Positions 28,060-39,600 of a DNA stretch of 64,000 nt are shown piece by piece. The position numbers were made by a program, and so were the translations under genes. How positions within the stretch are numbered: position 1 is the stretch's first letter; every line of letters starts with the position of its first letter. The DNA comes from Folioceros fuciformis (taxonomy: Eukaryota > Anthocerotophyta > Anthocerotopsida > Anthocerotales), in the NCBI GenBank assembly GCA_049999805.1, contig JBNGIO010005395.1, positions 1 through 64,000 on the forward strand, in the 5' to 3' direction. The notes beneath the pieces were generated by a model. It saw only the letters and a program-made list of their open reading frames with translations. It was not told the DNA's origin and did no database searches.

Positions 28060-31000
28060 TCAACGCAATTTGGCTGACCTCGTTGCTTCCGATGTGTCAA
28101 GTTTTACCAGTTTCACATTCTGGTATACACGTCTCAGCTCCTTCATCGCCTCTTCCTCAATCTGAATGCACCGCAAGGATGAGGGACTCTCCTCATCCGG
28201 CTTATACCATCTACTCGGGTTCTCCATGGAAGTTCCTGGGGAATGGTCTGTACTCACGACAGATCCGCTACTTCCAACATGTGTGGATCCAAAAGGACTG
28301 ATCGACTGAGGACTACCCCAGGGATTGTTGCTCCGCTGGATCCCTTTACCTTTCCGCTGAACAATAAACAAATCCGTCAAAGACTGAACGGACAGTGACG
28401 TAAATTCCAGAGACACTCAAACATGCAAATAGCACACATCACCTGCTCCAGCTGGATGTCACGTAAAGATCGCACTGACTGCCCAGGAGAAGCACCTGAC
28501 CATGGCGGAGTACTTGACTCCGCAAGGCTCTTCGGAGTTGCCGGAGAAGTAACCACAGCGATAGGTTCAGATGCACGGACAAATGGAGTCCATTGCACCC
28601 TCTTGCTCCCACTCTTCAACTCTTCGTGCAGGTTGTCGCTACTCCCAATGCGGTTTAGGCCCCCACTCTTGACTCCCTTGACAGGTTGTGAATATTTTGG
28701 CGTTATGGGGCTCTGCATCCCTGCTTCTACTGCCAGCTCTGCTGTCTGACTCGTCTGTATTTCTAGCAGTGAATCTGATACCTTGGCAGCTTTGGCTCCT
28801 CCCCAGGCAGGACAATCGGCTCGTACAACTATCCGTTTCGGAGGAGCTTCCAATGCACCACTCAAAAACATGGACAGTCCTCCTTTTTTCGTTTTCTTCT
28901 TTGTAGCTGCTAATCCAGGAACAGCTTTGGGAAGGTGATGTGTAAACTCAGGTGAAAAATCTGAAAGTCAACACACCAAGGAATTGCAATGAGTTGATGA
29001 ATAAGTAGACATGGTCACACGCAACTTGCACACAGGTCCTTGCCTAGAGCGTTTGTGCTTCTCTGGTTATCGAAGGTAAGAAATCCACGACGTGTATCCT
29101 GAGATGCTGATTGCAACCTTGTTTTGGCCTCACACCAGTTATCCGATAGTAGAAGGTCCTACGTCCGGGCAACGAGAGGGTAAGCAGAATTCAGGCTTGT
29201 CAAACAAGACCGTAGAGTGCAAGAATCAGAACCACCTCACACTCACCTCAGTACTCACGGATGGTATTTCAGGTTGTGCCACCGATGTCACTGGCGTGAT
29301 TACATCTTCTTCACGTTTTGAAGGTGGTGTCAACTTCTTCGCCTTCTTTTTGCTTGCTTTTCGATGTGACTGAGAAGCATGTGTCTTCTGCTTAATGGCA
29401 TGCTCCGCAGGCTCGATTTCCCCAGTTTCCTTCTGTTTCTGAATCGGCCTGGGGAGGATACCTGACTCCAGAGAAGCAAGAGCTTCCTCCAAATGCTGCT
29501 TTGTTTGAAGCTTGGCATACTGCTGACTATCAAGTGCCTGACCCTTGGAAAGTTTCAGTTCAAGTCCTTCGATCTGCTGCAATTTCTTCCGCACGGCTCT
29601 CATCTGTTTCTGAATATCCTCATCTGCAACATTCGCCAAGTGGTTGACCTCCTCACTGATTCTCAAATCTTCTGCTGAAAGCCCAGAAGTGCTGTGAGGA
29701 AGCATTCCTCGCACTCGAGCACTTATATCACAGCTTTCCTCTTCACTATCAATAACAGCTGGAAGAGTAGCAGTATGTGTCGGTAGTCGACGATGACTCC
29801 AGGGCTGCAGGGAACTGGCATCCAATGATTTCTCGAGTTCAGCCAGCAGTGCTGGTCTCAATTGACCGAACACAGACGCTGACATGGTGAGAACGTAACT
29901 GAGATTGTGTAGTAACATATCCTGGTCCACAAGAAAACACACAGCTCAAACCAACATCTGAGCCTGCTATTGTGGAAGAGCCTTGGAGTCCTATCCAGAA
30001 AGGGTAACCTCTGCATGCAGATCATGATGCATACCTCACAAAAGCTCCGCAGCTTCTCTGCTTCAAGCGCCTCAGCAATTTCGAAGACATGCAATGCGTT
30101 CTTTGGTTCAACTATAGACTCGATGATAACTTCTTGGCACAATTCCTTAAGGCTAGGCACGACTGAAGCCACCTTTTTCACCGGAGACTCTGGCAAGAAC
30201 TCAAACTCTTCGGAGACTTCTGTATCCTCACCACTTTCTTCACCTGCTTGATGGACGCTCTTGACTTCAAGCGTCGGCTCAGGCGGATAAACAGGGACAA
30301 ACAATGATGCTACGACGAGTGAATGATTTTCACCCACTGACAAGGTTGTGGCATGCTTGATTCCATGCACACGCATTGGCGCAGGTGGACTTTCCCCTTT
30401 ACTGTCCTCTCCATCCCAGATGAAAACGCTGCCATCCCCAGTAACCACAGACGTCCTGTACTTGCCAGCTGCAATTGCAACAGCTTGATGTCCAGACATA
30501 GCGAACAGCTGCCACATCAGCATAGGAATATTAGCTTCAAGACAAACCACAGGACTCCTCGACCACTAGTACCTTTCGAATAGTTCAAGTAACTTGCGTA
30601 CCTGATGACTTTTGAGATTTTGATCTCCCGAAGACCAATAGAAAACTGTGCCATCTTCAGATATAGCTGATGTATGCGTCGTTCCTGCTGCTATGGAAAC
30701 TACATGCAGTCGCTCTACACGATGAAACTTCAGAGGTATAAGACCACTTTTCTTAGTGTTGCGGGTGATTTGTACGCGCCTGGGTGTAACCATCTTGTAG
30801 CCCCATGTGTACACCTACACAAGATTCTGCATCTCAGTTTGACTTGGTGGGTGCCATACTACTAACAAGCTCACCAGAAAAAGTAAAGTAACACTTACTT
30901 CCCCTTCACTTCCAAGAACAACAGTATGATACTTCGAAGCAGAAATGGACGTCATCGTTTTCCCCTTCAAATAGTCCACACATCGAGGGGCACAATTATA

Positions 31001-32466
31001 GGAAGAATTTGACGTCCCATATCCTAATTGCCCTTCAGTGTTGCAGCCCCAAGTCCACACCTCCCCGGTTTCGGTCACAACTGCACTATGCTTGTTAGCG
31101 GCGGCCACTTTCACCACCCTCGCTTTCAGTGTGCTGACTCGTCGAGGCGTTGGCTGTGTGTCCACAGCAGGATAGCCAAGTTGACCCTCTGCAACCAAGG
31201 AGAAGTGAGCGTTAGCAAGCAAGAACAGGACAACGTAGTGAACCGGAAGAAACAACCATCACATTAAAGCTACACCTCGGTTCGATCCCCAAGTATAGAC
31301 TTCCCCGTTGTCGGTAGCTACGATCGTATGATGCTTCGCTGCAGCTATGGCAGTAACGCAGCGCGCACCCAGCCCACTGATTACGTGCTGAGGAGTGATG
31401 ACCGCCATTTGCCCACTTCACACACACAACCTTCAAAATGTCAGCAAAACGGTAGAGACGGTACGAAATCTGGCGTGATGTCCTTGTCACAGTTTGTGTT
31501 CTCTTCCCTTAAAACCCACGGTTGAGTGGTACCTGTGGATGTCAAAATCCGGGTGCCCCAACCGACCACCTCTCCCAAAGCCCCAGGAATAAACGTCTCC
31601 ACTGGCAGTGAGAGCAACAGAGTGGAATTTGGCCGCCGCCACAGACTTCACATCTAGTCCTCCTAACGTATCCACTTTGAACGGCTTTCTCTGAATCCCA
31701 GACGTGCCCGTCCCAAGCTGATAATTGAATCCATTCCCCCAACTGTACACTTCAGTGGCACTCTCTGAAGCAGCAGCACAGGCGTTGATGGTTAAGCACA
31801 AGACCACCAGCGACCACAAACACAGATTCCCAACCACCACTAATTCTATGGATGTAAAGGAAGAAAGGGTAAGGTCAATCATCCCATACCTCCACCCTTG
31901 GATCCTTTAATACTCTGCTGAACAGGACCTGAAACCATGTCCACGGGGACCCGCCCCTTAGTATCCTCTACAGTAAAAGAAGCTCCAGCTTCGATCAAGA
32001 CTCCCGACACAGCCAGGTGTCCAAAGTGGAAAGCCCTGTGCAGGCTTGTCCAACCAGATTCTCCATCCTGAGATGAGAAGATGCGGGAAATCTCGAAGTC
32101 AGCGAAGAGATCGGAGACATGCAAGGCTATCCACCTTCGGCCAAAATTGCTACAGAGAGACAAACAGGATGAAAGAGCCTCTGGCTCGAGAGGCAATCAG
32201 CGCACCCTGGCATCTGGATTGGCGCCGGCAGCAAGTAACCTTTTAACAATAGGGACGTGGTTCCTCCACACTGCAATATGAAGCGCGGTGGAACCGAAAG
32301 AATTTCTCGCATCAACACTGCCATTCATCCTCTTCAATGCTGCCAGAGCCACCTCCACATCGTGGACTGAGCCATCTCTGGCAGCTGCCAGGAGCTCCTT
32401 GGACGGGGTTCGGCTCCTGGAACTCCCATGCTTGGACGGCGTACCAACAACAGCTGAGGTCTCCAT
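28060..32466 (-). CDS. Ankyrin-repeat and RCC1-repeat protein (plant IBTK-like)
   Basis: At least ten minus-strand exons. The ATG at 32466 (METSAVVGTPSK) is chosen over upstream non-ATG codons. Order of parts: two ankyrin repeats ('STALHIAVWRNHVPIVKRLL', 'GWTSLHRAFHFGHLAVSGVL'); about six RCC1 blades with 'VYSWGNGFNYQLGTG', 'VYSWGFGRGGRLGHP', 'VYTWGSNREGQLG', 'VWTWGCNTEGQLGYG', 'VYTWGYK', 'VFIWDGED'; then a degenerate BTB/BACK-like helical region ('LCQEVIIESIVEPKNALHVF'); a coiled coil ('VRKKLQQIEGLELKLSKGQ'); and a Lys-rich segment. The tail holds repeated W-G/S...LRDIQ-type motifs and 'SLRCIQIEEEAMKELRRVYQ'. This architecture and tail match a conserved plant family I recall from Arabidopsis (At3g03790 type), of unknown biochemical role. 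It may be an adaptor for ubiquitin ligase or small GTPase; that is inference only. Confidence 0.85.
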
Positions 32467-33668
32467 TTCCAATGCAAAGCCTGAGCTCACTACTGGCGCA
32501 GCTCAGATCACGAAACCCCACCCTGAACCCAACCGACACAAACCCGAGCTCTCCCTGAGCTGCGCTGCTGCCGTCACCTCACCCCGATCTCGTCAGCTCA
32601 CAATCCCGTGTTACGCCGATGCACTACCACATCCGTCTTCATCCACCTCTCCGCCCAAGTAACAAGTCAGCACCAGCAGCCACTGGCACGACCCCATGAA
32701 CCTCCCCGGACACACTACATTCCCCAAAAAGGAGCAGCTACTGCGACTCCACGGAATTAACAGGAGCATTAGCTCAATCTTTCAAGTCTCCCACACCAAT
32801 TTCGGTCTGGGCAACATCGCACGCTGGACGCAGGCCACGATTCTGCATCCCCCCGGCACACCCCACACCACGGCCGAACGAGCGTCAGAACCCTAGACTC
32901 CGGCAACCGAACTCGACCCAAACACGCACACGCAGCGCGTGACCCCGCTCCACCTTGCAGATCCAAAAATCCACTCCACCAGCTCCACCACGGACCCCGC
33001 AGCCGGCACCGTGACTCCCGATTCGCGATCAAGAACAGCACAGGAAGCAAAGCCGGCGCTTCCAGCTCCGAGTCGCACCGGCAGAGATGGACGCTGATTC
33101 CCGTGCGGGGCAAGACTGCGAAAGGGAGAGGAACGTGGGGAAAGGGCCTTTCCTTATCTAGAGGCAATCAGAGTGCTAAAGGCAAGCACCTCGGCACCTT
33201 GCCAAAGGAATATCACTCCAAGACCGCACCTTCCTACTGCCACAGTCGCATATTACTTCTACATACTACTGTCCTGTCCGTCCACGACCACGTGGCCTCT
33301 CTTGCTCTTCAACTGACTTGGCTTCGTCACGTCATTGCCTCATTGCCTCTCCTCCACACGACACGTTCCTACCTGCCGTTTTTTGCACTCAAAAACCACG
33401 AACTTCTTCCATCTCCTCCCACAGTTTTTCTCTTTCCGCGTTTGCATTTTTTTTAATTATGATATTTTAAACACAGCCGAATCCACTCACCCACGCATGG
33501 CAAACACCATACCCAAAAGCCACCAAGAAAAACAAAATAATTCAAAAATTAAAGTAGTCTACCAAAGTATCTCCAACAACCAACTATTATGCAACATTTA
33601 ACCAAATATCATCCTGTTAACTTGAGTAAAGATTAATTTTTATACAAACAAGAAATCTAAAATTCAAA
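32467..33668. other. Spacer between the ankyrin-RCC1 gene and the unknown minus-strand gene
   Basis: About 1.2 kb, no supported gene. The first 600 bp, GC-rich and CA-rich, look like 5' leader and promoter of the ankyrin-RCC1 gene. From about 33430 the sequence is AT-rich and probably 3' flank of the next gene. Confidence 0.45.
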
Positions 33669-35975
33669 CTAAACTATTGGAATCTCCTTAACTTTAAAAG
33701 ACGTGCCTCCTGATATGTTGTCTAGCATGTTTGTGGGATGAGGAGTTTGGAATGCAAAAAGGTGGATTTGATACCTTCTAATTTGTTTCAGCATTAATTT
33801 GGAAAGAGGTAACCACGTCGGAACTAAAGATGTTGGGACCACGAATCCATTGAAAAGAGATGCATCGCAAATTTGAAGAGACTTCTTAATATGAACTAAA
33901 GCACGACCGGTCTCAAGTGAGTTGAGCGACACACAGTTTTCGATGCACGATCGAAGTAAATCAAAATACTCCGTGCATCCAAAGATGCCTCCGGACTGCA
34001 AACCAGAATGACGAGACATGAGAATATAAATTTATTTATCGAATAAGGATGTAGATTTGTGGGCATTACCTCCACCACTTGTCGGATTTTGTTGAGTATA
34101 AACAGCTCTTTATCGCTTGGCTCTCTTTGATTTGAGAACGACATATCTATCAACTCTTCATACCATCTATGTTTTTCTAACGCTTTTCGAAAAGTTTCAC
34201 CCTTTCGAGGACTAGCGGGCCCCCACTCTGCGTTTCGAGCGGAAATAGAACCCTGTCGAAAATTGTTCTGCTGTTAGATTATGATGTATCGTTGAATTGT
34301 AATTTTAACATGTTCATTAGTCGTGCAAGCAAGAAAGGGTTTAAAAACTTACATTCAAAGTGGAGTAACGGTGGGAGTATGTGTAATATCGAACTATGTT
34401 CAACGATTTGAGTTCGTGGAGAAGATGCAAGTTAAGTGTGTTTTGTACAGATGTTGTGTCTGTTTGTCTGTTTAAAATAATACCAAGTTGCTCTAGGCTG
34501 CTATCCTCACATGCTTTAGAAGGCATGTCATTAAATGATCTATGAGTGATGAAGCCTTGTGATAATATTTTAGCTGCTAATTTATCTCTTTCTGAGGGCC
34601 ATGAATAAACCTCTGATAAGTGATGTTCGGAGGAAGTAGATCTGAGGTAAAACAAATTTTAATATGAATATGAGGGTGTTGAAATGAGCATTTGTGTTCT
34701 TTCTCTCCTATAACACATCCATTTATAAGAAGGAGGCTTACCTGGTTGATGTGGATGTTGTTGGTCCTCGAGCACTACCTGCTTCTTTGTAACGTGCTAA
34801 GATGTTAGCATTAGCTTCTAAGTGTTGAGCATTACTATAGCCAGAAAGAATACTAAGTCGTAATGGTGGAATGTATGGTCTGTTTCCTTTTTTATTTTCC
34901 ACTTTCATCTTCTTCTTTCCTTTCTGCATGTCTTGAGGGTGTGACCTTATTCCTGCTAAAAAATACTGACCATTCCTGCATTTAACTGGTTGTTCCACAA
35001 ATATACAATCAGATTATTTAAATATTTTATTTATAATTATATGTAATATCAATTTTATTTATTCAATATTTTATATCTTTGGAGTAGATGGGACTTTCCA
35101 TCTTTTTTTCAATCATAGAAAATACACTCTTTACACCTATGAGAATAGAAGGTGTTACTATCTAGAATGTGTTTATGTGAGATTACCAATGTTCAATATA
35201 ATAGTAAGCAACAACACTCTCCATGGAAGTTAGTGTGATTGTAGCACAATTTTTGTTCAAACATACCTGACATTTTTAAGTCGTTCTTGAGATTTTAAGA
35301 TTTCATGGTTGAGAGCATTGAATCCACTAGAAGCATGAGCACCAAGTGCATTGAAAGGTGCACCACACCAACGTTCCCCATTCCAATAGCTTCCTTTGAA
35401 TCTCATAGGTAAGACTATAGCTTGTTTTGGAGCTTCTGTTACATCTTCCAATTCCATCCAAGGTTTTGCAACTTGTAGATACTCTGGAGAAGGTTTATAG
35501 AATTGATACTTTTTGGGTAGTCGTGATCGATCCCTTCTCAAATCAGGTGTGCCTTTAGTGTCAACATAAAGCTTGAGTTAAGGTTTACTTTGAGATCAAA
35601 CAACAAGGTACATGAATGCGAGACAATTTTGATATGGGATGATGCATCGTTACCTAAAGGTCGATATGGAGCTACTCTGGCAGAACATAATCCTTTCTCT
35701 TTGAGATGGGGTAGTTGTAGTTGGTGTTCTATGTTAGGGACTGACCATTCGTCATTTCGAGGTATGTACCCATATTCTTGTGCAGCATATTGTATCCATG
35801 CTTCTGTTAACAACGGGTTTCCATCTAAGCCTGATATAAGCCCATGATCTGAGGTTGAGTCACTGGAAGATGCTGCTGTGGACAAAGCTCGTTCATCCAA
35901 GCTCGTTGTTACTTTACTCTTTGGATTTCTTTGATATGAGTCAAGATGAACAAGACCTTCTGCAATTTCTTCCAT
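33669..35975 (-). CDS. Unrecognised multi-exon protein
   Basis: Five or six minus-strand exons, read from ATG 35975 (MEEIAEGLVHLDSYQ) to a stop at 33669. Exon blocks: about 35655-35975 (ends 'ARVAPYRPLG'), 35270-35540 ('RSRLPKKYQFYKPSPEYLQV', 'GERWCGAPFNALGAHASSGF'), 34742-34990 (basic: 'MQKGKKKMKVENKKGNRP'), 34352-34640 ('SEVYSWPSERDKLAAKILSQ'), 34070-34250 ('KALEKHRWYEELIDMSF', with 'LNKIRQVVE'), 33669-34000 (ends 'SFKVKEIPIV'). Roughly 500-550 residues, probably soluble; I see no signal peptide, membrane segment or catalytic motif. The frame is kept across plausible GT-AG introns, which supports a real gene. I do not recognise the family. It is head-to-head with the kinesin-2 gene about 660 bp away, so a role in sperm flagella is possible but is only a guess from position. 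Confidence 0.6.
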
Positions 35976-36632
35976 TGTTTGGAAAGTTCTTTTTTTATTT
36001 TGATGTTATTTGCTTGGTTTTGCCCATTCCAGCCCAAGATTGGCTATGGGAGCCTTGAGTGCGATGTAGGGGAAGAAGGAAGAGGCAGATTTGTGTAGGA
36101 GGAGGAAGGAAACGTGGTGGGTGGCCTGCACTTGGAGGGACGTTTTTTAGGGATTTGACGCCGAAACTGTGAGTCGAATTGATTTGTGTTATGTAGAGTA
36201 GTACCTAGCCCGAAATGCAAATCCGGTGTGGTTGTACCGGAGAGAAAAAGGTGGGCGGTTGGCACCCCATCTAGGCTGGGTCCTGGATCCTGGTGTCCCG
36301 GAGCGGGGAGCTTCAACTGCCGCTTTCAGGGGTGAGGGACACTCCGTGTTCACGGTAACCACACGATCGACGCTCCGGGTCCGGTTGGCCGTCCGCCCAA
36401 AGGCTCTGAGGGTGCCTAGAATTGTGCGATCCATAGCCGGCCCTGCAGCAAGCTCGGAACGCAGTGCAGGCTCAGCAAGGCCAGTTGGTGGGAGAGGGAG
36501 GGGCAGCTGGAGAGGACAGCCCGGGAGAATGGCGTGGGAGGGAGATGCGGTAGAGCATGGTGGGGCAGGCCGCAGGAGTGTGGCATGAAGGAATCGCAGG
36601 TGCGGGTTTCGGTAATCGGGCGTTTGCCGCAG

Positions 36633-39600
36633 ATGAGCGAGGCGAGGCGGGAGCGGGTGCAGGTGGTGGTTCGCTGCCGCCCGCTCTCGGACCGGGAGAT
36701 CGCCGACGGTCGGCAGAGCTGCGTGCACGTAGACCCCCACCGATGCACGGTGCAAGTTCGGGGTGGGCGGCCCGGGGAGCAGACCACCAAGCTCTTCACC
36801 TTCGACAGGACGTACGACCCTTCCTGCACGCAGCGCCAGCTTTACGACGATGTTGCACACCCCATTGTGCACAGTGTCATGTGCGGATACAACGGCACGG
36901 TGTTGGCCTACGGCCAGACTGCTTCTGGGAAGACCTTCACCATGGAAGGCTTGGAAGATCCATCCGGTAAGCCTGTGATTAGGGTTGCCATGGCTGAAGC
37001 ATGCATGCCGCTCATGGCTGCGGCATCGTGTGCAGAGATGCAAGGCATCATTCCGAATGCGTTTGAGGACATCTTTGCGCATATACAGCAGAGTCAGAGC
37101 TCAGATCACTTCCTAGTTCGGGCTTCGTATCTGGAGATCTACAATGAGGAGATTCGGGATTTGTTAGCTCCGGCAGGCACACATTCCAAGTTGGAGCTGA
37201 AGGAGAGCGCGGATGCTGGAGTGTACGTGAAGCACCTCACTTCTCTCACTGTGCACAGCGTGCCTGACATCCGTCGCCTTCTGATGGTTTCATATCTACT
37301 CCATCCCATCTTCTCCTGGTTGAGGAGGGCAGAAAGGGAGTCCAGCACTGTAGCTCTACAAAAACGTGCAATTAGGAGGTAGATGCATTCTGGCTGCTAG
37401 AGTGTCAGCGAACCCCCGGGCCCTTTCGTCTTCTCAAGGTGGACCTTTGTTGTTGGATGGAAAGAACCTCGTTTCGTTTTAGGGAATGCGGAGTGTGAGA
37501 ATTGCTACTACCCGGAGTTAGATGTTTGCATGGGGCAGGATGATAGGCAACCCAAGTCACTCTGTTTCATTGGAAGTTGCTGCTTGATGACTGCAGCCTT
37601 CTTAAATCACTGTTTCCTGCTTCAGGTGGGCAAGAAAAACAGGTCGGTTGGAGCAACGTTGATGAACCAAGATTCGTCTCGTTCACATTCAATATTCTCC
37701 GTCACTGTGGAGGCCAGTGCACGCCCTACGTCTGATTTGGATGGAGCGATGCATATTCGTGTTGGAAAGCTGAATCTTGTAAGTCCTGTCACGCTCTTCG
37801 ATTTTGCCCAGGTTTTGGACCCCCTTGGATGCTGACTGTCGAGGTAACGAAGCAGGTTGATCTGGCTGGGAGCGAGAGGTTGAACAAGACTGGAGCAACA
37901 GGGGAGAGGTTTAGAGAGCTGACCAATATTAATTGGTCTCTTTCAGCCTTAGGGAATGTCATTTCAGCTTTGGTGGATGGCAAAAGCTCTCATATTCCTT
38001 ACAGAGACTCCAAGTTGACCAGATTGCTTCAGGACTCACTTGGTGGAAACACCAGAACTGTCATGATAGCAAATATCGGCCCTGCTGATTACAACTATGA
38101 GGAGTCCATCAGTACGTTAAGATATGCTAATCGGGCCAAGAGCATAAAGAATAAGCCACGCATCAACGAAGATCCTAAAGATGCCATCCTTCGGGAATTC
38201 CAGGAGGAAATTGCGAGGTCTGGTCTCGTAAATCTAGTACATCACTGCGTTTTCTGCAGAGCACAAGAGGACAGCTGAGTGGCTAGGTTGTTGAGGTGAT
38301 GATTGGCACTTTAGGCATGCCTGTATGATGATGTTCTACATGATGTACACAGGCTTAAAGCACAGTTGGAGGCCACCAGCAGTGCGGGCGACGAAGCAGC
38401 AGCTGGTCAGGCCCTCCCCACGGAACGTGATAGTGCTGTAAGCCCTGAGCTTCTACAGCAAATCAAGGAGCAGATGCGCCGTGATATAGAACTCGAGACC
38501 TGCCTACGACAATCCATGAGTGAACAAGCAATGGCCTGCATCAAGGCTGACCTAGAGCGTAAGGCAAGACTACTTGAACCCAGGGTTCTTCATATGCTAC
38601 ATGAACTGATGTCTCTTTGGTCGAGCTGTTTGGTATCGGAAGCGATTCAAATAAGTCATGAGCTAGTCATTTGCCTGATGAAATGGGTGTGCGATTGGCT
38701 GTGATATGGACTCTATTGCTGTTGTGTTGTATCGAATTGTCCTCTGACGTGGTTTCTCTCCTCTATCTCATCCTACTTCCATTTTCTGGCTTGCTGGTGC
38801 TGACTTTTTCTGATTGGTTCGGTTCCTGTCACTTTGTTGTCCAATCTTTCACATCACCATCCCGCTCCCTCCTTCTTCCTGTTCCTTCACTTTTACAACT
38901 GCTTCTCCTGGGTGATCTGAAAGACAGATGATGGCTCGCATTGGTGCAATAATACCGACCTTTTTGCTGAATGCTAGTCCTGGCAGAAGCATCCACACAT
39001 GCCACAGATGCTCCGCAGCAGGCTCTTGTTGTACACTGTCAAGAGCTGCTGCACCGCCTCTATTGGAACAGCAAAGTCTTGCACAGCCTGGAAAAGAGCA
39101 TACAGCTCGATTCTCAGCTGCTGCGGCCGCTTTGCATGCTTTAGAACTGTCACTCCTGTGTGAAGATGACTCCGATTTTGTCCGACAAGGCCAGGAAGCC
39201 CTAGCAACAGCTTGCCTTTGTTTCTCTAAAGCTTCTGTTGCTGCTGCCCTTCCTGGTTCCCAGGTCAGCAGGGTTGGGACTAGGGAAGAGAGAAGAGTAG
39301 ATCCCTCCACAGCCAAAATTACTGAAGATAGTATCAGCAGAGATGAAGGTCCAGAACAGGAGAATTATCTTCCTGACACTCGGCCCCAGCCCGTCTCTGC
39401 TTTGGTGGGCCAATTGCTCGAAGCGATGGAAGCACATGTTCAGAGGAAGACTGAGGGTAACAGCATGGCATATACGAGGGGACTCGTGAGAGAGACTGAG
39501 GATACTGTTTCCCTCCCCTTTTCCACGTGCAACTCCCTTCTCGCCCTCCTCTCCCCTTTCCAGTCCTCTACTTCCTCTCTCCCTCCTTTCGTTGTTGCGC

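Noticed and set aside
38849-39316. 155-codon minus-strand frame within the kinesin intron
   Set aside because: Shorter than the plus-strand frame over the same DNA, with no recognisable motif.
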